A stretch of DNA of 64,000 nucleotides, taken from assembly GCA_001600095.1 (NCBI GenBank), contig BCIX01000004.1, positions 686,586 through 750,585 on the forward strand. The letters are read 5' to 3'. The position numbers and the translations under genes were made by a program. Below are positions 45,408-62,416 of the stretch, in pieces. The stretch comes from Bullera alba (Eukaryota > Basidiomycota > Tremellomycetes > Tremellales > Bulleraceae). How positions within the stretch are numbered: position 1 is the first letter of the stretch; each line of letters starts with the position of its first letter. The notes under the pieces are model-generated. The model saw only the letters and a program-made list of their open reading frames with translations. It made no database searches and had not been told where the DNA came from.

Positions 45408-46116
45408 ATGCCCACCATCTTGTACAAACTCAACAGCATCCCCTCTTACCAATCCTCCCCCACCAAATCATTCTTCACCTCGAGGTCCTCGTCCGAGGAC
45501 CACTCGATCAACGCGCATCTCGGCATGGCGCCGCCCAAACCCAGCGCCGGCACGCGATCCCGGTCGCTCAAGGTCAAGATCTTCGCCAGAGACACCTTGA
45601 ACAGGGTGAACCCTGTGGTCATCCACCGCAAACTCAATCTCGCTCGGTTTCTCAAGACCAAAGAGCGTTCCAACGTGATCCGAGCTCCGCCTCCTGTTCG
45701 ACACACCGTCGACCTTACCGCCGAGGAGATCCAGCTCGTCAACCTCTCGGTCGTTAGGGGCCAAATAGCCTTGATCAACAACCGCCTGACGACGCTGTAC
45801 CAGTCCTGGGCGGACATCGAGAGGGACGGCGTGGTGAGTCAGCTCCCAAGAAGTACTTTGCGTGCCACAGTCCGAGTCCGAAGGGGTGATAAAGCTGACG
45901 GTTTTGCAGAAGGCCTACGAGCCCGACGAGGATGATGACTGGGTCGACCACAACCCGCATCTCACCACGGTCACCCCGGCGCAGTCGTACGCAAGCGATC
46001 TCACCCGACTCTCGCTGCAAATCGAGAACGAGCTCCGAAAGCTCGAGTTTTATGAGAAGAAGGGGGCCGTCGTGCTCAAGGCCATGGGTGTCGATTCCAC
46101 GATCGAGATCGACTAG
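45408..46116 (+). CDS. Unidentified 210-residue protein with C-terminal helices
   Basis: Two exons: 45408-45833 and 45910-46116. The N-terminal 50 residues are Ser/Thr-rich and look disordered. A basic segment follows (SRSLKVKIFARDTLNRVNPV, RKLNLARFLKTKERS). Then come a helical part (TAEEIQLVNLSVVRGQIALI) and an acidic EPDEDDDWVDHNPH stretch after the intron. A final helix (LQIENELRKLEFYEKKGAVV) may be coiled coil. There is no signal peptide or membrane span. The helical, acidic and coiled pattern is like small subunits of nuclear or kinetochore complexes, but I do not recognise the family. An internal Met (MAPPKPSAG) is an alternative start. Confidence 0.75.
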
Positions 46117-46832
46117 GATGTCGGAGGTTGAATGACTTTGGGCTCGTAGGATCTTGTTGCTTTCTATCTTTTGTCGTACTGCCATACTTCGCATCGTCAT
46201 CTTCATACACGTCATAGAGAGGTATAGGCCATACGTTATAGCTTGATCCTGTCGTTCCATACTTTTGATGTATCTTGTTGGTCATTAAGCCTTAGAGATG
46301 GCTTTGCTGGGAGACAATCACGTCCTGCACCAGCATCACCTTGGTACCCCCACTGCAAGCAAGTAAGGATTGACTAGCTGGCACGGTCCACCTCACCAGC
46401 TCAGCGAGACGGGAGACCGTGTTGGGGGTTTCTGATAGCGTCCGTCCACCACCTACCTCGGTCCTCACTAGTTCACTCCTCGCATCCAGGTTACTGCTGG
46501 GTTCTAACCCCCCCCGCACACTCTTCATCGCCCACTGGCCTCGACCTCTAAGCAGCATGTATCGCATTCACATCGTCCCGTCTAGCTAGATACACTTCAC
46601 AGCATTATCATCGTACGCTCAAGTAAGGCGTGTATCGCAGAGTTCTCTCATCTTCAGATCATCGCACTCGTACTCTGTTTTCAACTTCTCAGATCTTCCA
46701 TACCCTCGCACTCCAAAATCATATCCACCTCTTCCACCCTACTTGGCACACGATATATCTCAAGGCGTCCTCACCCACCGCGCTGGCGCCAGCGCGGTGC
46801 TACCTGAGTCGGTTCGTCGTACTTGAATGCGG
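46117..46832. other. Convergent 3' interval with GC palindrome
   Basis: The interval lies between stop codons of two convergent genes. It contains a CCCCCCC run near 46511 and the perfect 24-bp GC-rich palindrome at 46776-46799 just after the IML2 stop. No exon was recognised. Confidence 0.5.
46776..46799. repeat. Perfect 24-bp GC-rich palindrome 3' of IML2
   Basis: The half CACCGCGCTGGC is followed directly by its reverse complement. It starts 33 bases beyond the IML2 stop codon in the direction of transcription. As RNA it could fold into a 12-bp or slightly looped hairpin in the 3' UTR. Possible roles are 3' end processing or mRNA stability; none is shown. Confidence 0.9.
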
Positions 46833-49800
46833 TTACACCACTTGTCCCTTGTTCAAACCCTGCAGCGCGGCGTGGGTCTTGAGCAGTAATGCCCCTTCGA
46901 GGGAGTACTTCCCCTGCGCCTTTTTCTCATGGTGATTCACCTCGAGCAATTTGCCTAAGCCGCCTAAATCAGCTTCACCCCTTTGCATACTCTGACGAGT
47001 CGTTGCTCACCGGACATGACGACGTCGAAATTGTGTTTCGCCTGTTCCTTATCCCCTCTCCGGGCGTACAACCTGCCGAGCTCGTAGTGGCAGTGGTAGA
47101 CGATAAAGTGGTCGAGCTAACTAGCGTCAGCTTCTTGCCCGTCGACATGATTCTGGGAAGCTCACCTCGACGTCGGGTCCGTGCCGCAGTACGGCCTGGA
47201 AATCCTTTTCGGCCCCTTTATCCATCTCCTCCTCTGACATCTGTCCCTCTATTGGCACAGTGGCCGATGGCGCAGCATCGGGCGGCTGAGCGGCAGCGTT
47301 AGCAACCTCCCCCTTCCTCCACGTATGCGAAAACGAGAGACTTGACCCACCTGGTACCGCGCCACAGATTGGACGACACCCCTGAGGAAGTGTCCCAAGC
47401 AATAATCTAAGACCCAAGGTCAGATGTACACCTGCAGTATCGGTCAGTGGACCCACCATCCCAGTACTCGTGTCCATTGCCATATTGCTCCGGGGTGACC
47501 TTGTCCAGAACCGCCAATTGGGCGTCTATCCGGGGTAAATGCTTGCCGAGGAGGATATGCCTTGGACAATGGCCCATAGCGCCAAAGACATAGGTGAGCT
47601 CCAGGGCGGGGAGGAACAGACGCCGTCCTTGCGACTCGAACTTTCGGCACTTTCTGGCAACCAGTTTCTAGAATGTCGTCAGCTTTGGCCAGAATGTGTG
47701 CAAGGAAAAGCTCACCTCGATGGGGAGTGATTTTCCGGCAATCTTCTTGGTCAATTTGGGTACTTGTCTCATGAGATTTTCCGCCTCTTCAAGATCTGCC
47801 GAGGCGTCACCATCCTGGTACAGCTCCACCAGACATGCTGCCGCGCAGCTACGCGAGAGTCAGTAGCTTTCAGGCTGAGATGCAGGGGGTGAGCTGCGCA
47901 CTAGGTGTATACTGCTCGCGACCAATTACTCTCTTCGCGCAAGATGGTGAAGCAGTCCAGCGAGCCTTTCCAGTTGTTCAGCTGGAGGTAGTTGATGGCG
48001 TAGTCCCACTACAGCTTCGTCAGCAATGAAGAGCCTCGATCGTGTCAGACTGGGTACTGACCAAGCACATGTGTTGAAGCTGGAGGGACCTGTCAGTCAG
48101 GCTAGTCTCGACAATTAGGGATCCGACTCACCTGGACGTATTCCAACTGAAGATCCAAAGCTTTCTGCAGGGACTCTGAAGAACACTTTCAGCATTCCAA
48201 ATGGAGACGACAGTTGCCAACTCACGAATGGCAAGCTCAGGCTCGCATTGCGTCGTATGGAGTCGCGCTTGGAAATAGAGGAAGAACACGCCGTCGGGAT
48301 ATCTAATCTGAGATCAGCATCACATCCTCATTGTAAGTCACGTTGGCGTGCCCACCTCTTCACGTTGTAAGCTAGGATATTTCGAGCCACGGGAATATCG
48401 ACACCGTCCACGGGCCTACACCAAGTCAGTCGGTCGCTGCCAAGTTCGCGACTTGCCCAACTCACATGAGAACCGAGATGACGAGGTGGAAGGACAGCAA
48501 GATCATATCGCAAACTGGTCGTCGGATACCCTCATTACTCTCGTTGTAGGCGGGCTCAACAGCGGTCCGAGTCCATCCTCCAGCGGCCATGAGGGTGTCC
48601 AAGGCGACCTTCCTGTCTCCGCCGTAGCCAAACACCTCGGCGATCTGACTTATGTCAGCGGATGGAGACTGTGACTGGCGCTGGGCACATGACTCACTTT
48701 GAGTACCTTCCCGGGGAGCAGACTCAGCATCAACGAGCTCGTTCCCGTGCCAAGGAGTACACCCTAGGTCCCGTTTAGCAATATCTCTGTTAGGATTTCT
48801 GTAAAGAGGCTTACCGATCGGAAATCCATATCAATATCCTCGTCGAATCCGTTCTTATCCGCCTCTTCGAGGTATTGCTGCAGAACTCTATAGATACCAT
48901 GAGCCGTTCTCATATTCAGGCTATCACACCACAGTCAGCTGAGTTACCCCGAACGAGCAGTGCGCAGTATCAGCTCACGCCTCTCTGACCAGACCCAACC
49001 AATCTCCACCTGCGATAATAGCCAACATCGCTTTCATCAAAGCAGTCTCCGCATACACCAGCTCGGCATGTCGCTCCAGCGGCGTCATCTGCTTCACGCG
49101 CTGAACACCTGCTCCCGATCGGACCAATCCCCCTAGTCTGCTGACAAGCGAGTCTGAGGGTTTTCGAAGAGCTGAAGCTGTGACCGAAGTGGCCTTGCAG
49201 ATATCGAGAGCATTGGTGAGATCCGCAGAGTCAAACGTCATCATTCCCTAGAAGTCAGGTCAGCTAAGAGCTCTGATCCGTACAAGTCAGCTAGTACGAG
49301 TGATTCACCTTGAGAGCGTTAATGATACCGTGGGCGGAGATGAGGTACAGGTGATTGCCATCGGGATCCTTGTCGAAACACATGTCTTCGGCCTGTTTCA
49401 TCTGACTCGTCAAGAAGAGCGTGAGGATCTGTCGACAAGATTCGAGATCTGGCGCCAGTAGTGCGGCTTGATCGATCTCCAACGCGCTGACTTTCGACGT
49501 TGCCGCTCGTTTCCGCACCCTGGTTTCGCCTTGAGCAGGTTTCGATCGTCTAACGGTGGACAAGCCGGTTCCCGAGACGTCCTTTCCAGTGGCTTTGGCA
49601 CCCTTTTCCACATTCGTAGCGTCAAGCGTTGGATTCTTGACCACTGGTTCCTCATCCTCCTCATCCTCTTCTTCGACTTCACTCAGTCCTTCATCCGGTG
49701 TCAAAAATGCCTCATCCTCCTCATCGCTCGAATCCTCCGCTGCATCTGCTAGGTCCCATTGAGAATACAGACTGGCTGGACGTGGCTGCTTGATCGAGGC

Positions 49801-50402
49801 TTCTCGAGGAGGCGTGTTTACCGAGGTGATGCTCGGTGCGAGGATCGGATTGACTGGGGCAGTGACGGTTGGTGACGAGTCTGGAGATTGGGTCAAAGGA
49901 CCGTTGGTTGATGTCAACGGACCGTTTTTGGCATCCAATGAGAGGGTCTGAACCCCATTGGCGAGATTCGATGGAGACCCTTTACTGTCCAAAGACGTAT
50001 ACTTGCCATTGGGGGAGACACTGGCGGCTGGGGTGGACGCTCCGGAGGTCGATGTCGAGGGGTTCAAGTTGGATTGGCGGGATATGGAGGGTGAGGAGTT
50101 TGGGTCTTTGTCCGAGGTGTACGAGGACAAAGAGTTGGAGGAAAAGAAGGAAGACAAACGTCTTCTGCCTTTACCTCTGCGACAAGACCCCAAGTCAGTG
50201 CTAGGTGCTTGGCGGGGGAGTCGCTCCGCGGAACTCACGACAGTGAAGGCTTTCTCTTGCTGTTTGAGGCATCGAGACCGTCCTCGGCACTCGGCAGCTC
50301 CACTCTTGGAGGCCTCTCCCCTCTGATCGCAGATGACTTGGGCGAAGCACTGCCTTCCCTGTCCTTCTTCCTCGACAACGAGGCCTTGCGCAAGAACGAC
50401 AT
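46833..50402 (-). CDS. IML2: Iml2/TTC39-family TPR protein
   Basis: Seventeen exons on the minus strand: 50402-50239, 50176-49309, 49247-48979, 48920-48815, 48763-48698, 48644-48466, 48415-48356, 48302-48226, 48175-48132, 48079-48062, 48008-47902, 47848-47716, 47667-47457, 47406-47351, 47285-47166, 47116-47011 and 46963-46833, giving 904 residues. The first 270 residues are disordered Ser/Pro/Asp/Glu-rich sequence. The rest is the Iml2/TTC39 helical repeat domain: ISAHGIINALKGMMTFDSAD, ERHAELVYAETALMKAMLAI, FGYGGDRKVALDTLMAAGGW, RPVCDMILLSFHLVISVLMP, and TPR-like NHHEKKAQGKYSLEGALLLK at the end. Yeast Iml2 is linked to lipid-droplet-associated clearance of protein inclusions. Exon 10 is only 18 nt. 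It is divergent from AROM over 447 bases. Confidence 0.92.
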
Positions 50403-50849
50403 GGCCGAGTCGGCGATCAGTCGATCTCGAGGAGGTTTTGGTGTTCACAAGGGATTTTTGCGGCTGTCACAGCGCAACTACTTTGGAGAGCGATGTCCTG
50501 CGTTGTAGTGGACGAGTCCCTCGGTGGCTCTCTGTCGATTGTTGCGTGTGACCGACTAGACTTACAAGCTAATGTTCAACAAAGGGCTACGTGCATGACC
50601 GTCACTTCCGTGACCGTCACTGGGACGCATGCCCACGGGATCAAAACAGGCACAACAACACGCCACGTGTTCCAGGAGATGCGACTCGATCTCCGCTCAT
50701 CCCCCCCGGCCGATCCTCGAGTCGGAAAAGTCCAGCTAAGAGTTCAGCTGCTCGAGCAACAGTCGAAGAGGTATCCAAAGGTCCTCATCCGTCATCCCTG
50801 AAAAGGCCACAAGCACTGCTCGACAGTGCGGTCTCACCTGTCGCCCAAA
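50403..50849. promoter_or_regulatory. Divergent promoter interval IML2 / AROM
   Basis: The interval of 447 bases separates the two start codons, so both promoters must lie here. A TGACCGTCA/TGACGGTCA-like cluster lies near 50596-50622 (GACCGTCAC appears twice). TGACTC-type Gcn4 sites are not obvious. No specific factor is claimed. Confidence 0.5.
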
Positions 50850-55969
<5,120 letters not shown>

Positions 55970-56572
55970 GGAGTGGTAATATAGAGATCGAAGGGATGCT
56001 ATAGCATGTGCAATCAACAATGACCAAGGATGAGGTTCCGGTGCTGGCCAGCTCAAAGCGAGACCGACAGCCACTGCATACGCGACGATGAAATGCATGA
56101 GGGGATCGAAGTCTTTTGCGACTTTGACCATTTTGGCCACAACTACATGAGGGTCCCATTCTGGGACGATGATCGACTTGAGGACCCGGAAACGATGCTG
56201 CTGAACGATGCGGGCGTGAAGATTGGTATTGGTAGATATGTACAACGTAAAGGGCAATAGATTCAGCAGAAGGGTGATTTAAGTTGGATTGTCGTGTCGA
56301 GAAATTCATGCTATGCGGTTTTGTGTTTTGACTTGACGTTGCGGGATGTCCTTGGCGACGTGCGATGTGCGTGTGTGGTGAGCGTTGGGTGGAAAGCGAA
56401 TTGAGCTTGATGTACCGAAAAGACCGAAAGGAAATGAGTGGAAGAACGTATTGTTATGCGGAGTTGCAAACCAGACCACAGGGAGAGAGGCAAGGTGGAC
56501 AGGTTGTGTGCCTATAGCCTACGGAGCTGGCTGACCAAGCCGGACAATTGGCAAGGTGGCGTGGTTGGGCCT
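55970..56572. other. Convergent 3' interval AROM / Mei2-like
   Basis: The interval is 3' sequence of two convergent genes. ORFs here (for instance 56030-56260) are short and lack family motifs. No RNA gene or repeat was recognised. Confidence 0.45.
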
Positions 56573-59500
56573 TTAGATGTAGTGAGAGTGGGTGTTGTAT
56601 GTGTCGTCATAGTGACCGGACGAGGATCCACCGGTAGCTCGAGAGGCGAAACCACCATTGTCGCCATAGTTGTAAGCGTTGGCGGGGTCGTACGGCGCTG
56701 AAACGTGTCAGATCTACTTTCGACGACACGGGTCACAACGTTGGCACTCACCTGAGGTGCCTGCCAGGCGGAGAACTTGAGACTTCGCTTGTTGTGCTGG
56801 GTTGTTTGACTGATATAAATCAGCTTCAGGCTCATCTTCGCGAACTCCGAGAAGCGTCTCACCACTGGGAATGGCTCCTGGAATATACGTCAGCAGTGCT
56901 CGAGGAGGTCAAGAAGGGTCACTCACTGGCTGTCCTTTCCATCGACCATCAGAGCTAGTCAAGATGAGTATCACTTCTGAGAATCGAGATCACTTCACGC
57001 ACTAGAATATTTGCGGGCGCCATCCTTCCAGGACAGACATCACCGCCGAGTTTCTGAGAGGCGCGATCAGCTTGTAAACATCGATTCGCACCACGTAGCT
57101 GACTTACCGAAACTTCTCGATGAGAGCGGCCTTTCCTCTACGCAACCGTTATCAGCGCAGGAACAGCTTCTTGGACCAGTCAGACCCACTGAATATTGGC
57201 GTAGGAAACCTGGGACATCAGTATATGATTGATCGGCTCGTGCTCACCTGCAAGACCTTCTCGCTAGAGAATTTGCCCCATTTTCGCCCGACTTTGTCCA
57301 TGACGAAGCGGTAGAGGTCCGAGATGGTAATGAAGTTGACAAAAGCATAGCCGACCTATCTATCGTCAGTCTCGTACCTCTAACCGCAATGTACTCACGT
57401 TGCAACCGTTCTTGAAATCGAATCGGAGGTAGACAAAGTCGAAGCCTCCTGGTACAGACTGCTGGTCAGCTATCGGGGTTCGGAGCCTTAACTCACCTCT
57501 TGCAGAATCTCGACAAGCTCTTTGCGGGATAGCTTGTTCTGATCTACTGTCAGAGTGATTTCAGTGTAGTGACACGAAACTCACAGGAACGTCCTTGACC
57601 ATGACGGAAGTGCGGAGGTCGAGCCCTGTTATGTGTGTCAGCTATGGAAAATGACCTCACTTTTGCAGCTGGGAGACAATCCCAATCACTCACCTGACAT
57701 GATTCGGGCAGGAATCACCCTGTTCTCTTCGGGTATTCGTTGTCGAGCCTTCGGGTCCCATGCATCCTCGTTCACACCGAAAGCGTGGCCAGGCTCGGAT
57801 AGTCGCCGATCCAGACCGGCAGAGGCATGCGGGGGAACGTATCGTGGAGATGAGCCGAACGAGCCGAAGGATGCACCAGGGGTGATCTTGAGTTGAGCAG
57901 GTAGGGATCTATGCTTGTTGACATACGTGTTACCGTCCAGCTCGAGAGCGTCACGGGAGGAGTACAAACCAGCAGAAAAGGCTGATTGTGGGGTTGCATA
58001 TCCGCTAGAGGCGGAGGTATGGGAGTAACTCAACGACGGTACCCTACCTCGGTAGTCGGTCGCGGAGGAGCTGTCGGAAAGGTATGATTGGCGAGGATTG
58101 GCATGCTGTGGGCTGAAGGAGGAAAGCTGGTTGACAGATGATCCCAAGGTGAACGGGGCGGATTGCACTTTGGCAGGTCTCGAGAAGGATGTGTGGGAGG
58201 TGAACGGGTCGGCAGATTGATAGGTTACCACAAGCCTGGCCTCGCCGATAGTCTGTTGGTGCAGTTGTCGGACCACAGCCGCAGCGTGTCTAGTATCCCA
58301 GAACTCCGCTAGGTATTTCTGAGGGATTGTCAGATACGCACTCGGACTGCAGATCTCACTCACCCTTCCCTTGGCCAGCTGCTGCAGCCACATAACGTCT
58401 CCATAGCCGGCAACCAGAATGTCCTATAAGGTTATCAGCAGTTGTTCTTAGCTATTTCCAACTCACCTTCAGATCAGCCTCCGCAAGCTCTGCGCCTCCG
58501 AGTATCTCAATGACGATCACCGACTCTGACATATCCCAGACGCCCTCAGTGTGGGCGCCGTAGCCGAGGTACTAGAAAGGTCAGCCAAGTCCCGAGGAAA
58601 GACCCACCTGTTCGATGACCCCCTTCTCAGTCTTCATGCACTGCACAAAGTCGTATGTCTTTCCGTGATCGAAAGAGACAGAGTGCTCTTGAAGAGTCTT
58701 GATCATTTTTTCAGCTTGACGTGGGTCGTAGAATGTGATGAAGACCTGTTGTACCAGTTCAGCGAGGGGTATTCAGGATGAAGGGTTGTAGGACTCACCA
58801 CCCCGGACGACTTGAGATGTTGACCTATCAAAGTCTTGAACTCGGCAATGTCCTGTAGAAGTTTAGCGCGGTGGACACCTAAGAGACATGGTCTTCAGAC
58901 CTACTGCTAGAGAGTCCTTCACGGTGTTCAGATCGTGATCTTTGGGGATCTGAATGATCTAAAATGTCAGTGACATTTGATGTGCTGGTGCTCACCATGA
59001 GATATCTGCCCACTTCCTCCGCAGAAAATGAATTGCGGTTGGGGGTAGCGACTTGCACGGGCTTGAAGGGGTCTGCATGCTCTTGCCGCCCGGAGTATGG
59101 GGTGACGGGTGTGTAAGGCGTCCACGGAGTGCGTGAAGTCTGTTGGGAAGAGCCAGTTCGAGGAAGGGACGGCGAGCCAGAGTAGTAGTTTGAGGAAGCT
59201 GTCCTCTGACTTTTCGGTGTGGTGTGTATTTCGGGAGTGTCTGTAGCGGAAGGAGATCAGCCATGACCATGTAGGAAGGAGTATCCGGGGCAGCTCACCG
59301 GGGTACACCTCCCCTACAGCGCCATATCGGTGATTGCTCTTTACGACAGGTTAGCCTGTATAGTCGGAACGAAACAAGAGCGTTATCTCACCTTCGAGCT
59401 CGCCGAGCCACTGGCCAGTCTCTCTGCGAAGGACAATCCACCCATACTAGATGTAATTGTTTGGAGATCTGTCCCAAATGGATCGAAGCTTGATTCCTAG

Positions 59501-59980
59501 GTTCATGCGTGAGCTCAGCTTCAGATTGGTTACATTGGTTGAGCAAACTTACCTTCCCCCTCCCATTCGACAATCGACTGGAACTACTGGTACGAGACTT
59601 CGTAGGGGTGACTTGAAGACCTGAAGTAGAGCGTTGACTGCTGGAAGTCTCTCAGCTTGCCTCTCTACGTGGATTCCAACACTGAGTTGACGATGACATG
59701 GAAAGACTCACGAAACGAGGTCGTACTCTTCCTCCCTGACATTGGTTTCCTGTTGTAGTCGCGGTGGATGGGAGAGCGGTAGCAAGGTGGGCGAAGGAAA
59801 GATGTGGGGTGTGGCCATGGTCAGAAACATCCAATCATGAGGCGAGGAATGAGTAGTCAAGGTTCACGAAGGAAAGAGGGTAGGCAAGGAACTCGTCAGC
59901 GGATATCTGGAGGGTTATTGCTGAAGGAAGGAAGGAGTTGGCGAGTTACTCACCTTCTGAGGTGTCCGGGGAGGCGACAT
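56573..59980 (-). CDS. Mei2-like RNA-binding protein with three RRMs, 23 exons
   Basis: Minus-strand exons: 59980-59954, 59749-59712, 59640-59553, 59496-59392, 59338-59299, 59240-58996, 58958-58905, 58852-58799, 58745-58608, 58571-58467, 58423-58364, 58318-57694, 57625-57585, 57538-57497, 57458-57399, 57355-57248, 57209-57190, 57137-57108, 57053-57003, 56954-56927, 56877-56863, 56809-56752 and 56697-56573, giving 718 residues. RRM1 (from about 180, GRYLMIIQIPKDHDL) and RRM2 (VIVIEILGGAEL) are degenerate. A 200-residue Ser-rich linker follows. The C-terminal RRM3 is of the Mei2 type: TSVMVKDVPNKLSRKELVEI, VYLRFDFKNGCNVGYAFVNF and KFRNSAVMSV. Mei2-family proteins bind RNA and control meiosis or growth. 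The first intron (204 nt) is long; an alternative start is ATG 59818-59816. Confidence 0.9.
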
Positions 59981-60905
59981 GGTGATGAGGTGAGAATCTG
60001 ATGAGAGAGTATGTAAGAGGTGCTGGATATGGTCAAGGGTTTAGTTGTTGGTGGTCGGAGCTCAGAGAAGGGTTGATGCTTAGGGAGGGAAGGTAGGAAA
60101 GGAAGAAGATGTCAGGAATGGTGATAGCTGAGGTTACTGTGCTCAATCTCGGTCAACGAGGATCCAGCGTACTAGCCCAGCTGGGAGGTATGCAAAGAAG
60201 TTGTGAGGAGGTGTGGAATATGAGGTGATGAAGGAGGACGAAGGTTGAATGAGAAGAAGGTGGTTGAGGAAAGTCGAGTTTATGAAAGTCAAATCAACCT
60301 GGCTAGTACGTGACGTGTATCGAGCGACCTGATACTCCAAACTTGATCACCATCAAAATCCTGAATATAGTGTGAAACGTGGGACCGAGCACCATCATAG
60401 TCAGGGTGACTACCCCACAGCCTCAAGGGGTGTTCGAAGCACAGACGGCGTTTCCGTCAAAGTGTAAGAGGGTAATACTCCGGTGAGCTCGAGTCTGCTC
60501 GAGTGAATAAGACCACATCCTGAACATCTCCACAGTCAGTCACCTGTTTGTGTTTCCAGCACTCACCTGTCATTATGTCAGAATTCGCACAGAGAGGGCT
60601 CGGTGAGGCTCGGTGGCGGTATGGTGATCGGTTCGGAGCTAGGTCCACTGTGCCCGAACCAGGAGGACGTGACATGAAACAGAGAGTACGTGTCTCATTT
60701 GGCTCCGAAAAGTCAGTCGCGCTGCTGGCGGACATTGCCGACGTTGCCGCTCACAACCCAGCAGCCATGTGCCAGCCAACTTACCAACTAAGATGGGCGA
60801 CAAGCTCCTGCTCAGGTTAGGCTGATAGTCGCTCGCCAATAGATCATGCCACTTGCATACTCAGGCAGATTTTGTGATCTTTCTTCAACAGGCTACCCAG
60901 ATTGC
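59981..60905. other. Interval between Mei2-like promoter and SRP72 3' end
   Basis: This is the upstream region of the Mei2-like gene (59981 to about 60350, rich in GAAGGA/GGAAG tracts) and the downstream region of SRP72. No exon, RNA gene or repeat was recognised. Confidence 0.45.
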
Positions 60906-62008
60906 TTATTTCTTCCCTTTCTTCTTCTTGTTGCCGCCGCCTCCGCCGGTATTTCCTCCTGCACTGGTCGTACTGCCCTGAGTCATGCCGGTGCCCATGC
61001 TCAAATCCTTGCCCTTCTTCTTGCTCATCGCGACCATATACGAAGCTCTCTGTCGGAGCGGCATCCACCTGTCGGGCTAGAATGGCGTTAGAGCTGCCTT
61101 GGCGATGGTAATTCAACTCACATCCTCTGTGAAGGCTTTACCCTCCACCGCTCCCTTGGGCAATTTGTGACGAGTCTTCTTCTCAGTCTTGTCTTTCGTG
61201 ACGACTTTGGATGGTCCAGCTGGTGCAGCTGCGGCCTTTTTGACGTTCTCTACGCCGCCAATAGCCCACCCGGTCGGCAGAGAGGGCACATAGCTCTCTA
61301 GCTCTCCATCAGTAGGTACATGCTTCTCCGTTCCGTCACTGGGTACAGCGCTCAGTTGAGAGTGATAGCCGTGGGAGTGGAAGTCGAGGTGAGCGGTAGT
61401 GGCTTTCAAGTTGGTGATGATATCAGGATGTTCAGATGAGCTCTGATTGTCAGCGTAAGAAACAATGCAGTGCACTCACGGAGCTCAGGTTGGCGAGAAG
61501 CCCATCGTAGAGCTCCTGCGCTTTCTGGTACTCTCCAAGTCTGTACCGCTAAAGGATTAGCAGAAGCTCTCCACATGTGACACTCACTATTTGCGCCTCG
61601 AGGTGTTCTTCCTTTCTGCCCCTCTTGCCAAGTCCTTCCAGGATGCTTAAAGCCTCCTTCTCCCTATGAAGCCTGTACAGACAGTACGCCCTCTCGAAGT
61701 CCAAAGACTTGCCCGCCGGCGTCTCGACCAGTTTCAGCGCCGAGGTGTAGTCGTCCGTCTGCAGATGCAGGAAGAGCAGCGTTTGAAAGGCTGTCTCGGA
61801 TTGTGGATCGAGCGTGAGGACTGAGCTGTCAGTACAAGCTCAAGGAGGGAGGCTCACTCTTTCTGCATGTCTTGATGGCATTGGCCAAGTGACCCTCATC
61901 AACTTGGTCCGCCAATCCACGGTACAACCTCGGCAGTCGCTCCTCTACAGGTCGGGGCGGACGAGGGGTAAATTGTCGTTTGGATGATCGATCAGGCGCT
62001 GCAGACAT
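60906..62008 (-). CDS. SRP72: Signal recognition particle subunit SRP72, short form
   Basis: Five exons on the minus strand: 62008-61858, 61820-61588, 61548-61480, 61442-61122 and 61076-60906, giving 314 residues. The N-terminal half has TPR helices (TLLFLHLQTDDYTSALKLVE, RAYCLYRLHREKEALSILEG, RLGEYQKAQELYDGLLANL). Next comes a TNLKATTAHL-type segment seen just after the first TPRs of SRP72. The C-terminus holds the 7S RNA-binding segment: KKTRHKLPKGAVEGKAF, PDRWMPLRQRASY, then a Gly/Lys-rich tail ending KKKKGKK. The usual SRP72 is about 550-670 residues, so most of the middle TPR array is missing. All junctions keep phase and the flanks are intact, so this looks like a real short form and not a broken gene. 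SRP72 pairs with SRP68 on SRP RNA in the cytosol. Confidence 0.88.
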
Positions 62009-62416
62009 GTTGATGCCAGAGTGGGTGGTAGAGTGAGACGAGCAGCAAGGTGGCCAAGTGGTCAACAGTTTAGCTCTCACTTCGGGTGAGATCAAGGTGA
62101 GGCTAGCTAGTTGAGCGTTGGGTGGCAGTGGATGCACTCGGTGAGTTAGTGGTATGGGAGAATTGTCAGGCGCGGCCAATCGCCAAGGAACACGGCGTTA
62201 TCAGGCTCACTTACGTACCAAAGTCGTTCCCGCCGGCTCGCTTCCTGGCGCCCGTGGGGCCATGAAAGATGTTCAACCCGTCACCAAGAGACTAGCGAGG
62301 TAACAAAGGAGTGCATACTCTGCAAACCAACAAAGACAGCTCGATGCATCTTGCCTTATAGCCAGTCACCCTCCTATCACGTTCACTCCCCTGCTCGAGC
62401 AAGAAGCTGATTGACA
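62009..62416. promoter_or_regulatory. Divergent promoter interval SRP72 / ABM-domain gene
   Basis: The interval of 408 bases lies between two divergent start codons and must contain both promoters. No clear TATA box or named factor site stands out, and no exon was recognised in it. Confidence 0.45.

Noticed and set aside
59716..59818. Alternative start of the Mei2-like gene at ATG 59818-59816 (MATPHIFPSP).
   Set aside because: Not excluded, but exon 59980-59954 has an ATG, a GTGAGT donor and joins in phase, so it was preferred. RNA evidence would decide.
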